From Fodinibacter sp963763015 (GTDB taxonomy: Bacteria > Actinomycetota > Actinomycetes > Actinomycetales > Dermatophilaceae), in assembly GCA_963763015.1 (NCBI GenBank), contig CAVXML010000007.1, positions 712,662 to 776,661 of the forward strand: DNA of 64,000 nucleotides, in the 5' to 3' direction. The position numbers were made by a program, and so were the translations under genes. The notes under the pieces are model-generated. The model saw only the letters and a program-made list of their open reading frames with translations, was not told where the DNA came from and searched no databases. Positions 1-10,100 of this stretch are shown here, piece by piece (the first letter of the stretch is position 1; every line of letters begins with the position of its first letter).

Positions 1-545
1 TCGGCGACCGGGTCGACTTCCGCCTGGCCCGCGGCGAGGACCTGCCCTTCGACGACGGCTCGGTCGACCTCGTCGTGCTCAACCACATCTACGAGCACGT
101 CGTCGACCCCGAGGCCGTCGTCGCCGACATCCACCGCGTGCTGCGACCCGGGGGCCTGCTGTACCTCGGGGTCGGTCACCGCTGGCAGGTCATCGAGCCG
201 CACCACCGGTTGCCGTTCCTGTCCTGGCTCCCGCGACCCGCCGCCGACCGCTACCTCAGGCTCGCCGGCAAGGGCGACCACTACTACGAGCGGTACGCCA
301 CGCCCGCCGGCCTCCGCCGGCTCGTCGCCGCCTTCGACGTGTGGGACTACACGCTGCCCGTGCTCGCCGACCCCCTGGCCTTCTCCGCCGACGACAACGT
401 CCCGGCGTGGGTCGCGAGGGTGCCGCCCCGGGTGCTCGTGGCCGCGCTGCCCCTCGTGCCGACCTACGTGTGGGCCGCCTTCAAGGGGGATGCCGTGCCG
501 GCGGGACCACCGCTGCGCGTCGCCCCCCGCCGCCTCACCCCCTGA
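1..545 (+). CDS. class I SAM-dependent methyltransferase (5' end outside window)
   Basis: The window opens inside this gene; 180 residues remain, read from base 3. The first visible residues form the acidic stretch before motif II of class I methyltransferases, followed by the NHIYEHV segment and the LRPGG loop that follows beta-strand 5 in this fold. The C-terminal half is hydrophobic and Pro-rich, as in methyltransferases acting on lipid- or glycan-like substrates, but no substrate can be assigned. The gene converges on the ABC permease gene, with a long inverted repeat between the two stops. The SAM-binding GxGxG motif lies upstream of the window. Confidence 0.8.
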   Translation, partial: GDRVDFRLARGEDLPFDDGSVDLVVLNHIYEHVVDPEAVVADIHRVLRPGGLLYLGVGHRWQVIEPHHRLPFLSWLPRPAADRYLRLAGKGDHYYERYATPAGLRRLVAAFDVWDYTLPVLADPLAFSADDNVPAWVARVPPRVLVAALPLVPTYVWAAFKGDAVPAGPPLRVAPRRLTP

Positions 546-630
546 CCTCCCCGACCTCGTCTGTCAGATCGCGGCGACACGCCGCTCCAGCGGCGTGGAT
601 GCCGCACAGCCACAGACGAGGTCGGGGAGG
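546..630. terminator. nested bidirectional hairpin between convergent genes
   Basis: Perfect 19-bp inverted repeat (546-564 with 612-630) enclosing a second 9-bp hairpin (578-586 with 589-597, 2-nt loop). It lies directly after the methyltransferase stop and 50 bp from the permease stop, so it can end transcription from both sides. There is no T-run. One GGATGCCG octamer lies between the arms (597-604). Confidence 0.65.
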
Positions 631-679
631 CCATGGCGGCGGCGGCGCGCGGCCGGCGGCGGGCGGCGGGCGCCGCGTG

Positions 680-2506
680 TCAGCCGAGGTCCCGACGGCG
701 GAACGCGACGGTGCCCACCGCACCCAGTGCCACGGCCAGGCCGAGCATCACGAGCAGGGGCGTGACGGTGACCTCCTCGTACGGCACCCGGGGGCTGGCC
801 TCGATCGGTGACAGGTCCATCGCCCACTCGGGAAGCTCGAGCAGCACGCCGAAGATGGTGGCGAACAGGGCCCACACGACGAGGCCCCACGCCAGGAGGA
901 CGAGCCGCGGAACCACGCCGAAGAGGAACACCACGAGGCCGACGAACACGAGCACCGCGGGCAGCGCCACGAGGGCGTTCACGGTGAGCTGCCACGGCGC
1001 GCTCCAGTCCCCGGTGTCGATGGCGACGCCGAGGCCGAGCCCCGCACCGCTCACCGCCTGGACCACGACGGTGCCCAGGCAGGCGACGAGGACCCAGGAC
1101 GCCAACCAGCGGAGCCGTCCCGGACCGTCGACGACGGTCACGGCCGCGGTGCCCGCCTGCTCCTCGTGGCGCAGGTGCAGCGTCGCGGCGACGGCGAACG
1201 CCGCGGTGCCGAGGGAGAAGTAGCTGAGCATCGACGCCTGCAGGGTGTCGGACACCGCGCCGGGGTCGAGGGCCATCCAGTCCCGCATCATGGGGACGTC
1301 GGCCAGCGCCTCCTCGATCGTCGTCGTCATGGCCCCGAAGAGGGCGGCGAAGGCCGCCAGTCCCGCGCCCCACGCGACGACGTCCCCGCGGAGCTCATGG
1401 ACCGCAAGCCCCACCGGCGAGCTCAGCCAGCGACCGGCCGTGCGACGGCCGCGACGACCCGGCACGAGGCCCGCCCCGAGGTCCCGCCGGGCGCCGAGCG
1501 CCGACGCGACCGCGACCAGCGTGGCGGCGGAGACAAGCGTCAGGGCCAGCGGCCACCAGCTCAGGTCGATCCACGGCCGCATCTGCTGCAGCCACGACAG
1601 CGGCGACACCCACGACAGGGCGGAGCCGTCGACGGGGTCCCGTGCGTCACCGATACCACGGAGCACGAAGGAGGCGCCGAGGACGGTCAGGGCCAGCCCG
1701 CTGGCTGCGCGCGAGTGGTCGGCGATCTGAGCGGTGACCGCGGCGAGGCCGCCGAAGAAGAGCCCGGCCGCCGCCACCGAGGCGCAGAACGCCACCAGGT
1801 CGCGCTGCGGCAGGCCGTGACCCTGCAGGGCCAGCGCCATGCCGACCGCCACCGCGAGGTTCGCGATCGCCATCGACCCGAGCGCGGCGACGGCGGGGGC
1901 GAAACGGCCGTTGGGCAGGGCTCGGACGAGATCGCTGCGCCCGGAGTCCTCCTCGCCGCGGGTGTGCCGGGTCACGAGCAGGATGCTCATCACGGCGACG
2001 GCGAGGAACGTCATCATCCCCAGCTCGCTCGCGATCATCGACCCCAGGCTGAGCTCGCCGGTCGCGAACGTGGGGCCGTTGATGAGCACGGCCGCCGGGT
2101 TGCCCGCGACCTCGGCCCGCGCCTGCATCCCCTCGGCCCCGCCGTACGCCGACTCGACCGACGGCACCGTGAACAGGGCCATGGCGCCGAGGCCGAGCGT
2201 CCACAGGACGATCCGCAGCCGGTCCTCCCGCAAGGCCAGGAGCAGAAGGCGCCGGGCTCCCGCCCAGGGATGCCGGGGGCTCGCCGAGGCGGCGTGCCGT
2301 GCCGATGCCGGGGGCCGGCCGTCGTCTCGCGCCTCGGCCGGGACCGTCGCCCGTGCGGGCACCGGAGTGCCTGACGGCGACGCGGGGTCGGTGGTCGCGG
2401 CTCCCGTGGCCGGTACCCAGCCGGTCCGGGCCGCCGACGTGCCCTGCGCCGCGGCGCCGGCACCGTTCGCCAGCCGCCACACGGCCACCCGGCTGCGCGG
2501 CCTCAC
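680..2506 (-). CDS. ABC transporter permease, antibiotic-exporter type
   Basis: Predicted 608-residue integral membrane protein with about 12 hydrophobic segments in two halves, resembling the large fused ABC-2 permeases annotated as exporters of polyketide antibiotics. The GTG at 2506 was chosen because it overlaps the stop of the ATPase gene as GTGA, the coupling style used throughout this window. That start gives an unusual Ala/Pro/Thr-rich leader of about 80 residues before the first membrane helix, so a later start is possible. With the adjacent ATPase it should form a two-component efflux pump. Substrate unknown; family assignment is by architecture and partner. Confidence 0.8.
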   Translation of the reverse strand: MRPRSRVAVWRLANGAGAAAQGTSAARTGWVPATGAATTDPASPSGTPVPARATVPAEARDDGRPPASARHAASASPRHPWAGARRLLLLALREDRLRIVLWTLGLGAMALFTVPSVESAYGGAEGMQARAEVAGNPAAVLINGPTFATGELSLGSMIASELGMMTFLAVAVMSILLVTRHTRGEEDSGRSDLVRALPNGRFAPAVAALGSMAIANLAVAVGMALALQGHGLPQRDLVAFCASVAAAGLFFGGLAAVTAQIADHSRAASGLALTVLGASFVLRGIGDARDPVDGSALSWVSPLSWLQQMRPWIDLSWWPLALTLVSAATLVAVASALGARRDLGAGLVPGRRGRRTAGRWLSSPVGLAVHELRGDVVAWGAGLAAFAALFGAMTTTIEEALADVPMMRDWMALDPGAVSDTLQASMLSYFSLGTAAFAVAATLHLRHEEQAGTAAVTVVDGPGRLRWLASWVLVACLGTVVVQAVSGAGLGLGVAIDTGDWSAPWQLTVNALVALPAVLVFVGLVVFLFGVVPRLVLLAWGLVVWALFATIFGVLLELPEWAMDLSPIEASPRVPYEEVTVTPLLVMLGLAVALGAVGTVAFRRRDLG

Positions 2507-3414
2507 CGCGCCACCGCCCTCCCGGCATCCGCCGTGCTGTAGTGCCGCAGGAACAGGTCCTCGAGCGAGGCCGGCTCCCACGTGATGTCGACGACGTCGA
2601 GCGCCGCGAGCGCTCTGAGCACGTCGGTCGAGCGGTGGGCGTCGACGTGGAACGTGACCCGGTCACCGTCCCGGGAGACCCCATGGATGCCGGGGGTGGC
2701 TGACAGCTCGCCGAGCTCGCCCCGAAGCTGGAGCGACACCGTGGAGCGGGTGAGGTGGCGCAGCTCCGCCAGGCTGCCCGACTCGACCGCGCGCCCGTCA
2801 CGGATGATCGTCACGGTGTCGCAGAGTCGCTCCACCTCGCCGAGGATGTGGCTGCTGAGCAGCACCGTGGCCCCCCGCAGGGCGATGTCGGCCACCTCGT
2901 CCCGGAAGGCGGCCTCCATCAGCGGGTCGAGCCCGGCGGTCGGCTCGTCGAGGAGGAACAGCTCGGCGTCGGTCGACAGCGCGGCGATGAGCGCCACCTT
3001 CTGTCGGTTGCCCGTCGAGTAGGCGCGCACCTTCTTCGACGCGTCGAGCTCGAACCGCTCCACGAGCCGCGCCTGGCGAGCCGCGTCGACCCGGCCGTGC
3101 ATGCGGGCGAGCAGGTCGAGGGTCTCCCCGCCCGAGAGCGTCGGCCACAGCGCGACGTCACCCGGGACGTACGCGACGCGGGGATGGAGCTCCACGGCAT
3201 CCACCCAGGGGTCCTGGCCGAGCACGCGGGCCGTGCCGCCGTCGGCCCGGATGAGGCCGAGCAGCACGCGCATGGTGGTCGTCTTCCCCGCGCCGTTCGG
3301 GCCGAGGAAGCCGCTGACCTCACCGGCGTGGACGACCATGTCGAAGTGGTCCAGCGCGGTGGTCGCGCCGAAGGACTTGGTGAGCTGGTGGACCGCGATC
3401 GCGGGAGTGCCCAT
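2503..3414 (-). CDS. ABC transporter ATP-binding protein
   Basis: 303-residue nucleotide-binding subunit. Walker A GPNGAGKTTT lies at residues 38-47, a degenerate signature YSTGNRQK precedes the helix where LSGGQ normally sits, and Walker B plus D-loop read LFLLDEPTAGLDP. The C-terminal third is the extra domain typical of drug-export ATPases of the DrrA/CcmA group. The ATG at 3414 places the Walker A at the usual distance; an upstream in-frame extension is antisense-like sequence. It overlaps the permease gene by 4 bp and is divergent from the DNA glycosylase gene about 150 bp away. Role: energises efflux by the neighbouring permease. Confidence 0.9.
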   Translation of the reverse strand: MGTPAIAVHQLTKSFGATTALDHFDMVVHAGEVSGFLGPNGAGKTTTMRVLLGLIRADGGTARVLGQDPWVDAVELHPRVAYVPGDVALWPTLSGGETLDLLARMHGRVDAARQARLVERFELDASKKVRAYSTGNRQKVALIAALSTDAELFLLDEPTAGLDPLMEAAFRDEVADIALRGATVLLSSHILGEVERLCDTVTIIRDGRAVESGSLAELRHLTRSTVSLQLRGELGELSATPGIHGVSRDGDRVTFHVDAHRSTDVLRALAALDVVDITWEPASLEDLFLRHYSTADAGRAVAR

Positions 3415-3564
3415 GGCGGAGCTCCTCTGTGTGCCTTCCGTCCCATTCTCCCGCGCCCGGCGGGCCCTGCTCGCGGTCGTGGCGCGGCTCACCCCCTGTC
3501 CGGAGGCCCGGCTAGGCTCGGCGGCGAGCGACCCGACGAGGAGACCCGTGACACGAGGAGACCG

Positions 3565-4515
3565 GTGACCGATCCCCTGGTCGCCGACGGGCCCGCCGGC
3601 ACCCGGGTCCTGCGCACCTCGCGGCCCGTGCCGCTCGGCGCGGTCCTCGGGGTCTTCCGGCGCGGAGGGGGCGACCCCACGAGCCGGCGCGACGCCCAGG
3701 GCGGGTGGTGGTTCGCCTGGCGGACGCCCGACGGACCGGTCACCCTGCGGATCGCGGGCACACCCCTGGCCGGCGAGGTGACCGCCACTGCCTGGGGAGA
3801 CGGCGCCCCGTGGATGCTCGAGCAGGTGCCGGACCTCCTCGGCGAGCACGACGACGCCGAGGGGTTCACGACCCACCACGCGCCGGTGGCCGATGCCTGG
3901 CGGTCCTTCCGGGCGTGGCGGGTGCCGCGCTCCGGCCTCGTCGTGCAGGCCCTCGTGCCGGCCGTCATCGAGCAGAAGGTCACCGGGCAGGAGTCCTTCG
4001 GCGGGTACCGGCGCCTCGTCCGCCGCTTCGGCGAACCGGCTCCGGGCCCGGGGGCGGCGCTCGGCCTCGTCGTTCCGCCCGACGCCCGTGGCTGGGCCTC
4101 CGTGCCGTCGTGGGAGTGGCTGCGAGCGGGCGTCGACCCGGCGCGCTCACGCACCGTGGTGCGGGCGGTGCGTCATGCCGGGCGCCTGGAGGAGTGCGTC
4201 GGGCTCGACCCCGACGTCGCCCGGTCCAGGCTGCAGTCACTGCCGGGCGTGGGCCGCTGGACCTGGGCGGAGGTCGCCCAGCGGGCCCTCGGCCTCCCCG
4301 ACGAGGTGAGCTTCGGTGACTACCACGTGGCGAAGGACATCGGCTGGGCCCTGACCGGCGCGCCGGTCGACGACGACGGCCTCGCCGAGCTCCTCGCGCC
4401 GTACGCCGGGCACCGCTACCGGGTGCAGCGCCTCCTCGAGCTGGCCGGCGCCTTCCGTCCGCGCCGTGGCCCCCGGATGGCGCCCCGAACCCACCTGCCG
4501 GTCACCGGTCGCTGA
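3565..4515 (+). CDS. AlkA-type DNA-3-methyladenine glycosylase (HhH-GPD)
   Basis: 316 residues. The helix-hairpin-helix LQSLPGVGRWTWAEVA is followed about 20 residues later by the GDYHVAK segment, whose Asp (D252) occupies the catalytic position of HhH-GPD glycosylases. The N-terminal part resembles the AlkA accessory fold. It would excise alkylated bases to start base-excision repair. The GTG at 3565 was chosen because GAGGAG lies 5 nt upstream (3555-3560). There is no partner gene; it stands alone between two minus-strand operons. No iron-sulfur cysteine cluster is seen, which argues against endonuclease III. Confidence 0.85.
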   Translation: MTDPLVADGPAGTRVLRTSRPVPLGAVLGVFRRGGGDPTSRRDAQGGWWFAWRTPDGPVTLRIAGTPLAGEVTATAWGDGAPWMLEQVPDLLGEHDDAEGFTTHHAPVADAWRSFRAWRVPRSGLVVQALVPAVIEQKVTGQESFGGYRRLVRRFGEPAPGPGAALGLVVPPDARGWASVPSWEWLRAGVDPARSRTVVRAVRHAGRLEECVGLDPDVARSRLQSLPGVGRWTWAEVAQRALGLPDEVSFGDYHVAKDIGWALTGAPVDDDGLAELLAPYAGHRYRVQRLLELAGAFRPRRGPRMAPRTHLPVTGR

Positions 4516-4545
4516 CCCTCCCCGCCGGCGCGGATCGAACGGTGG

Positions 4546-5640
4546 TCAGGTAGCGGCGCGGAGCCGCACCACCACCGCACCCGGCGAGCGGCCCTCGACC
4601 GCCGCCCGAAGGCCTTCGCTGTGCGCCGCCACCTCGCACCGGGTGACCAGTCTCCCGAGGTCGAAGTCGTCGGGCGCGCCCAACGTCACGTCCGCCGACC
4701 CCGCCTGCAGGTCCACCCCGACGTCCGCAGACCCCGCCGGCACCGCGTGCAGCGCCAGCGCCACGACCCGCGCGACCCGCACCCCCAGCGGCTCGTCGGC
4801 GCTCGCCGTCGGCACCCCGACCGCCGTGGCCGCGGCGGTCCCCGGCGCCACGCCGAGGGCGGCGCGCACCGCCTCGACGTGGCCGAGCGCGAACCAGTCA
4901 CCGTCCCCCGTACGCACCAGCGACCGGGCGCCGGGCGGGTCGGCGGCGAACCACGCCGCGGGAAGTCCGCGGACGACCGCAGCGGGGATGCCGTTCGCCT
5001 TCCCCTTGACGAGGTCGGCGGCCGCCGCCAGCTCGTCGGCGAGGGCGCGCGTGGTGACCGTGAGCGCCCGGCCGTCGTGGTCGAGGTGCCCACGCAGGTC
5101 CTCGACGACCTGCAGCCCCGCGGCCCCGAGGGCCAGGTCCACGAGTCCCTGTCGCCACGGTCGCCCTGCGGTGTCGCTCAGCACGACGGCCAGGGCGGTG
5201 GATGCCGGCAGGCCACGGAGGGCGAGCAGCTCGCCACGCAGGCGGGCCGCCTCCGTGTCGGGCTCGCGTGGCAGCACCAGCGCGGCACCGCTCGGGCCGG
5301 TGTTGGAGGTGTCCACCCCCGCCGCCGCCAGGACGGGGCCGGCGACCGACTCCACCACCTGGGTCACCCCGGCGCCGCTCCGCCGCTCGGCCACCACTCG
5401 AACGGTGCCGGCCGCGACGGCATCCGACTTCGTCCCGGCCCATGTCAGGCCAAGGGCCTTGGAGACGACCTTGCTCGACACGACGAGGCAGTCCCAGGGT
5501 GCGATGGGGTGACCGCTCGCGTGTGCGGCATCCAGCAGGGTCGCGGCCAGGTCCGTTCCGGGGCCGACCTCGCCGACCCCCGTGAGGGGCACGATTCTCA
5601 GGCCGCCCGACCCCGCGGACGGCATCCCGGCGTCGGTCAC
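4546..5640 (-). CDS. cofE: coenzyme F420-0:L-glutamate ligase (CofE/FbiB N-domain type)
   Basis: 364 residues. The first 245 or so match the CofE fold: a start like RIVPLTGVGEVGPGTDL, SSKVVSKALG, then the LSDTAGRPWRQG and GKANGIPAA segments that bind GTP and metal. CofE adds glutamate to F420-0. Mycobacterial FbiB carries a C-terminal nitroreductase domain of about 200 residues; here the tail is only about 110 residues and lacks recognisable FMN-binding motifs. The GTG start at 5640 overlaps the cofD stop as GTGA, so the two are translationally coupled. The function of the short tail is unknown. Confidence 0.88.
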   Translation of the reverse strand: MTDAGMPSAGSGGLRIVPLTGVGEVGPGTDLAATLLDAAHASGHPIAPWDCLVVSSKVVSKALGLTWAGTKSDAVAAGTVRVVAERRSGAGVTQVVESVAGPVLAAAGVDTSNTGPSGAALVLPREPDTEAARLRGELLALRGLPASTALAVVLSDTAGRPWRQGLVDLALGAAGLQVVEDLRGHLDHDGRALTVTTRALADELAAAADLVKGKANGIPAAVVRGLPAAWFAADPPGARSLVRTGDGDWFALGHVEAVRAALGVAPGTAAATAVGVPTASADEPLGVRVARVVALALHAVPAGSADVGVDLQAGSADVTLGAPDDFDLGRLVTRCEVAAHSEGLRAAVEGRSPGAVVVRLRAAT

Positions 5641-6617
5641 GCGGGGACCGCGGTGGCGAGCCGGAGCGCGTGTGCGGCGATGCGGGCGGTCGCCTCGACG
5701 TCGGACATCAGCAGCGGGGCGTCGAAGGCCTCCACCTTCGCGCGGCGGAGGGTTGTCGCTGCGTCGGCCGGATCCACGAGCCAGCCGTCCAGGAAGTCCT
5801 CGTAGAGCCCCGCGACCCCCCGCGCGCTGACCTCCACGCCGATCGCCGAGAGGCAGGCGTCGGCGTACCCACGCACCGGTCGCCCTGAGATCAGCGGGGA
5901 CACCCCGACGACCGGGGCGGTCGTGCCGCGCAAGGCATCCCGGACGCCTGCCACGCCGAGGATGATGCCGATGGACACCACCGGGTTGCTCGGCGGCAGC
6001 AACACGACGTCGGCCGTGCGGATGGCGTCGAGGACCCCCGGTGCGGCTGCGGCGCGGTCCAGCCCCGCGACGACGAACCGGTGCGCGGGGATCGCCGCCT
6101 GGTGTCGGACCCACCACTCCTGGAAGTGGATTGCCCGCTCGCCGTCGCCCCCCGGGTCGTCGACCACGACGTGCGTCTCGACCGGCACGTCCGTCATCGG
6201 CAGCAGCTCGATGCGCCGCTCGGGCAGGCCCCACCGGGAGGCCAGCCGGGCCGTGACCTCACTGAAGGAGACACCCTGGCCCAGCCACTGCGAGCGCACC
6301 ACGTGCGTGCCCAGGTCGAGGTCGCCGAGCGCGAACCACTGCGGCATCGCACCGTAGGCCGCGAGCTCCCCCTGGACGCGGTGACTGTCGTCGGCTCGGC
6401 CCCAGCCCTGGCCCTCGTGGACCCCGCCCCCCAGCGTGTAGAGCAGGGTGTCCACGTCCGGGCACACCCGCAGCCCGAACAGGGTGATGTCGTCACCGGT
6501 GTTGGCCACGACGGTGACCGTCGAGTCCTCGAGACCGGGCGTCGTGTCGAGGTGGTGACGAAGACCGCGGATGAAGCGGGCACCGCCCACCCCCCCGGCG
6601 AGGGCGGTGATGTGCAT
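5637..6617 (-). CDS. cofD: 2-phospho-L-lactate (phosphoenolpyruvate) transferase CofD/FbiA
   Basis: 326 residues. N-terminal GGVGGARFIRGL, then VVANTGDDITLFGLRV, PSNPVVSIGIIL and SPLISGRPVRGYAD, the conserved blocks of CofD/FbiA. The enzyme joins the lactyl/enolpyruvyl moiety of the activated guanosine intermediate to Fo, giving F420-0 or dehydro-F420-0. ATG start at 6617, 185 bp divergent from whiB. In mycobacteria fbiA-fbiB also lie beside whiB2, so this is a conserved neighbourhood. Confidence 0.93.
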   Translation of the reverse strand: MHITALAGGVGGARFIRGLRHHLDTTPGLEDSTVTVVANTGDDITLFGLRVCPDVDTLLYTLGGGVHEGQGWGRADDSHRVQGELAAYGAMPQWFALGDLDLGTHVVRSQWLGQGVSFSEVTARLASRWGLPERRIELLPMTDVPVETHVVVDDPGGDGERAIHFQEWWVRHQAAIPAHRFVVAGLDRAAAAPGVLDAIRTADVVLLPPSNPVVSIGIILGVAGVRDALRGTTAPVVGVSPLISGRPVRGYADACLSAIGVEVSARGVAGLYEDFLDGWLVDPADAATTLRRAKVEAFDAPLLMSDVEATARIAAHALRLATAVPA

Positions 6618-6802
6618 GGTCGAGAGTGTGTCAGCCGCTGATCACCCTCGGCGAGTCCCCCCGAAACGCCGCGTTCGCGGGCGGAACAGACATGAATAGC
6701 ACCACTGGGCTTGACGCGGGGTGCATGACACGCGTGTAATTCCCTACATGTGCTTCGGAGAGCCCGACCGAGGCACACGGGTCGAGGGTCGAGGAGGCAG
6801 CC
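6618..6802 (+). promoter_or_regulatory. divergent cofD / whiB control region
   Basis: The 185 bp hold a sigma-70-like pair TTGACG (6711-6716) and TGTAAT (6735-6740) with an 18-bp spacer, pointing to whiB and leaving a leader of about 60 nt. The whiB ribosome site is the GGAGGCAG just before 6803. No clear cofD promoter is seen. Motif calling is by eye. Confidence 0.4.
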
Positions 6803-7075
6803 ATGCAGGAGCTCTATCTGATCGATGGGATGCTCGACGCCGACGGGGAGGAGGGCGCCCTCTCCTGGCAGGAGCGCTCGCTGTGCGCGCAGACCGACCC
6901 GGAGGCGTTCTTCCCCGAGAAGGGCGGCTCGACCCGCGAGGCGAAGAAGGTCTGCGTCGGCTGTGAGGTCCGCTCGGAGTGCCTCGAGTACGCCCTCGCC
7001 AACGACGAGCGGTTCGGCATCTGGGGCGGCCTGTCCGAGCGGGAGCGCCGCAAGCTCAAGAAGCGGGCGGTCTGA
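6803..7075 (+). CDS. whiB: WhiB-family iron-sulfur transcription factor (WhiB2/WhmD type)
   Basis: 90 residues. The four cysteines C28, C51, C54 and C60 have the WhiB spacing that holds a [4Fe-4S] cluster; GIWGG (72-76) and the basic ERRKLKKR tail complete the family. The acidic N-terminus with WQERSLCAQTDPEAFFPE is typical of the WhiB2/WhmD branch, which controls septation and development. Strong ribosome site GGAGG before the ATG. It sits beside cofD, as in mycobacteria. Subgroup assignment rests on recalled similarity. Confidence 0.93.
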   Translation: MQELYLIDGMLDADGEEGALSWQERSLCAQTDPEAFFPEKGGSTREAKKVCVGCEVRSECLEYALANDERFGIWGGLSERERRKLKKRAV

Positions 7076-7108
7076 GCCGGGACCTGCCCCGACCGACCGC
7101 CGAACCGG

Positions 7109-10100
7109 ATGACCCTGGCACCCGCTCGTCCCGAGCACGCCCCGCCCGACCCGGGTGGGGCCGAACCGACGGTGCTCGCGGTGCTCGTCACGCGCCGAGA
7201 CCCCGGGGGACTGGCCGACCTCCTGCGAGCCGTCCTGACCCAGTCGCTCACCCCGGACTCGGTGCTGGTGCTCGACCGCACCGAGGGCCGCGTGCTGCCG
7301 CCGTCCCCCGAGGCCGCGGCCGAGGCAGACGCCGCTGACGGGGCCGGGGCTGCGCGAGGGGGAGGCGGTTCTGAAGACACCGCCCTGCTCGATGCCGACG
7401 GTGCCGCCGCGACAGACGCCGCGGCGGCGCTCGACGATGGCTTGGCTCTGGACAACACGTCCACCCCGCCCGACACCTCCGCTCCGACCCACGACGTGGG
7501 GCCCGGTGACGCGTCATCCCGTTCCGGCGGCTGGGCTGCGTCCGGCGCCTCCGCGCCCGCGGCGAACCGCCCCCCGGCCATCGTCGCCGACGACGTCGTC
7601 GCAATCGTCCAGGACGTGGCGCCCGGGCACGGCATCCCGGTGTGGATCCGGCCCGTCGACCCGCGCACCCCGCTGCGGGCGGCGGTCCACGACGCACTGC
7701 TCACCCTCGATGGTGCCGATTCCGCAGGCGGTTCGCCGGGCGGCTCGTCCTCGGTCGCCGGCTGGGCGAGCGGCTCAGGGGACAGTGCCGCCGCACCCAC
7801 CCTCGCGTGGGTACTGCCCGTCGGGACGACGCCCGAGCCGGGGGCCCTCGTCGCCCTCGTCGACACGTGGCGCCGCTCACCGTCCACCGGCGTCGTGGGG
7901 CCCAAGCACGTCGACGCCCGAGACCCCCACCTCCTGCGCGCCCTGGCCATCCACACCACGCGCGGCGGGCGCCTCCTCGACCGACCGACGCCGGGCACGC
8001 CCGACCAGGGGCAGTACGACCGGATGACCGACGCCCTCGCGGTCCCGCTGGCCGGGTCCCTCCTCGAGCGCGAGCTGGTCCTCGGGCTCGGCGGCTGGGA
8101 GCGGAGCTTCGGCGACCTCGGTGCCGACCTCGACTTCGGCTGGCGGGCGCAGGAGTCCGGCCGGCGGGTCGTCGTGGTCCCGACCGCGCGGGTGGCCGGC
8201 GAGCCGGGCGTCGACCTCGCCTCCTCCAGCCCGTCCGCCCGGCGCCGCCAGGCCCGCAGGGTCGCACTCACTCGGGCGGCGTGGTGGGCTGCGGTGCCCC
8301 TGGCGCTCTGGATGGCCGTCAGCTCACTGCTCGCAGCGGTTGGACTGCTCCTGCTCAAGCGCCCGCGGTCGGCCTGGGTCGAGCTGTCCTCCCTGGCGGC
8401 GCTCGACCCGTTCCGCGGCGTCGCCGCCCGGTGGCGCACGCGTCATCGCCGGGTTGTGCGCCGACGGGACCTTCGGGCTCTCTTCGAGCCGCGCCGCGCC
8501 GTCCTGAGCGCGTGGGGCGACGCCGTCCACGACGCCCTGGTCGCGCCCCGGCCGCCCATGGGTGACGAGGAGCCCGACCTCAACCCCCGGTCATGGTTCG
8601 CGAAGGTGGTGCGCCACCCCGGGGTGCTTGCTGCCGTAGGCGCGGCAACTGTGTCAATCGTGGCGGGGCGCTCGCTCGGACCGTCGTTGCTCACCGCCGC
8701 CGGATCCGGCCTCACCGGAGGCGAACTCGTCGGGAACCGCGCCGACGCGATCACCCTGTGGCACTCGTGGAGCGATGGGTGGAGCGGCGCCGGGCTCGGC
8801 GGACCCGACCCGGTCGGCCCACACGTCCCCCTCCTTGCCGGCCCGGCGTGGGTCGTCGACCACCTGCCCGTCCTGCCCAGCCCGGCGTCACCCGCAGGGT
8901 TCGTCGTCGCCGTCCTCGTGATTCTCGGGATGCCGCTCGCCGCGGCGAGTGCGTACCTCGCGTTCCGGACGATGGTCTCGTCCCGGTGGGTCCGTGGTCT
9001 GGGCGCCTTCACCTGGGCGACGACGGGCGTGGCCGCAGCCTCGGTCGCCCAGGGCCGCCTGGGTGCTCTCGTCGCTCTGGTGCTGCTGCCACTGCTCGCC
9101 TCCGGGTTCTGGCTGCTCGCGACCCGCCGCTCGACCGCGACGAGTGCCTTCGCGACCGCCCTGGCCGCGGTCCTTCTCGGCGCCTTCGTTCCCCTCCTGC
9201 TGGCCCTGGCCTGCACGTTGGCCCTGGTCCTCGCCCTGGTGCGCAGCAGAGTTCGGCTGCACGCCATCGTCGTCGCGCTGGTGCCGCTCGCCCTTCTGGC
9301 GCCGTGGCTGGTGCCTGCCGCCGAGGCGTCGTGGCCCTCCCTGGTGGGCGGCGTCGGGATGGCGCAGTGGGGCGGTAGTGCACCGGCCCCCTGGCAGCTG
9401 GCCCTCCTCAACCCCGGGGGTGAGGGCACGCCTCCGCTGTGGGCCGGGCTGCCCCTCGTGGCCGTGGCGGTCCTCGCCCTGTGGCGCGGCCGGTCGTGGG
9501 GGAGTGCGTCGACCACGCTCGCCGTCCTTGCGCCGGTCCTGCTCGCCCTGGCGCTGGTCGCGCCGGCCGTTCGCATCGGCACCGTGCCGGCCGGTGTCGA
9601 CGGCGCCGGCGCGCCGATCACGCTGTGGTCCGGCACGATGCTCCTGCCGCTCGCACTCGTCGTCGTGCTCGCCCTGGTCCGGGGCGTGGACGGCATCCGG
9701 CTTCGTCGCGCCACCGACGGGACCCGCACGCCCGCTGGTGGCACCCACACCGCGGCCGGAACTGCCGCCGCCGGCGGGCCCCACACCGTTGCCGGACCCC
9801 CGGCCGCTGCCGGAATCGCCGCCGCTGACGGGACGCCACTCGCTGTCGGAATCCACACCGCCGATGAGACGTCCGCCGCCGGCGGGCCTGGCGCGTCCGC
9901 TGACGGAAGCCCCGTCGCTGACGGGCCCCACACCGCTGACGGGATCCACACCGCAGCCGGAAGCCCTGTCGCTAGCGGGACCCACATCGCTGACGGGACC
10001 CACACCGCTGCCGGAACCCCCGCCGCCGAGGGGGCCCTTGCGCCCGCTGACGGGACCCACATCGCCGCCGACGGGACCCATGCGGGTGACGGGGCCAGCG

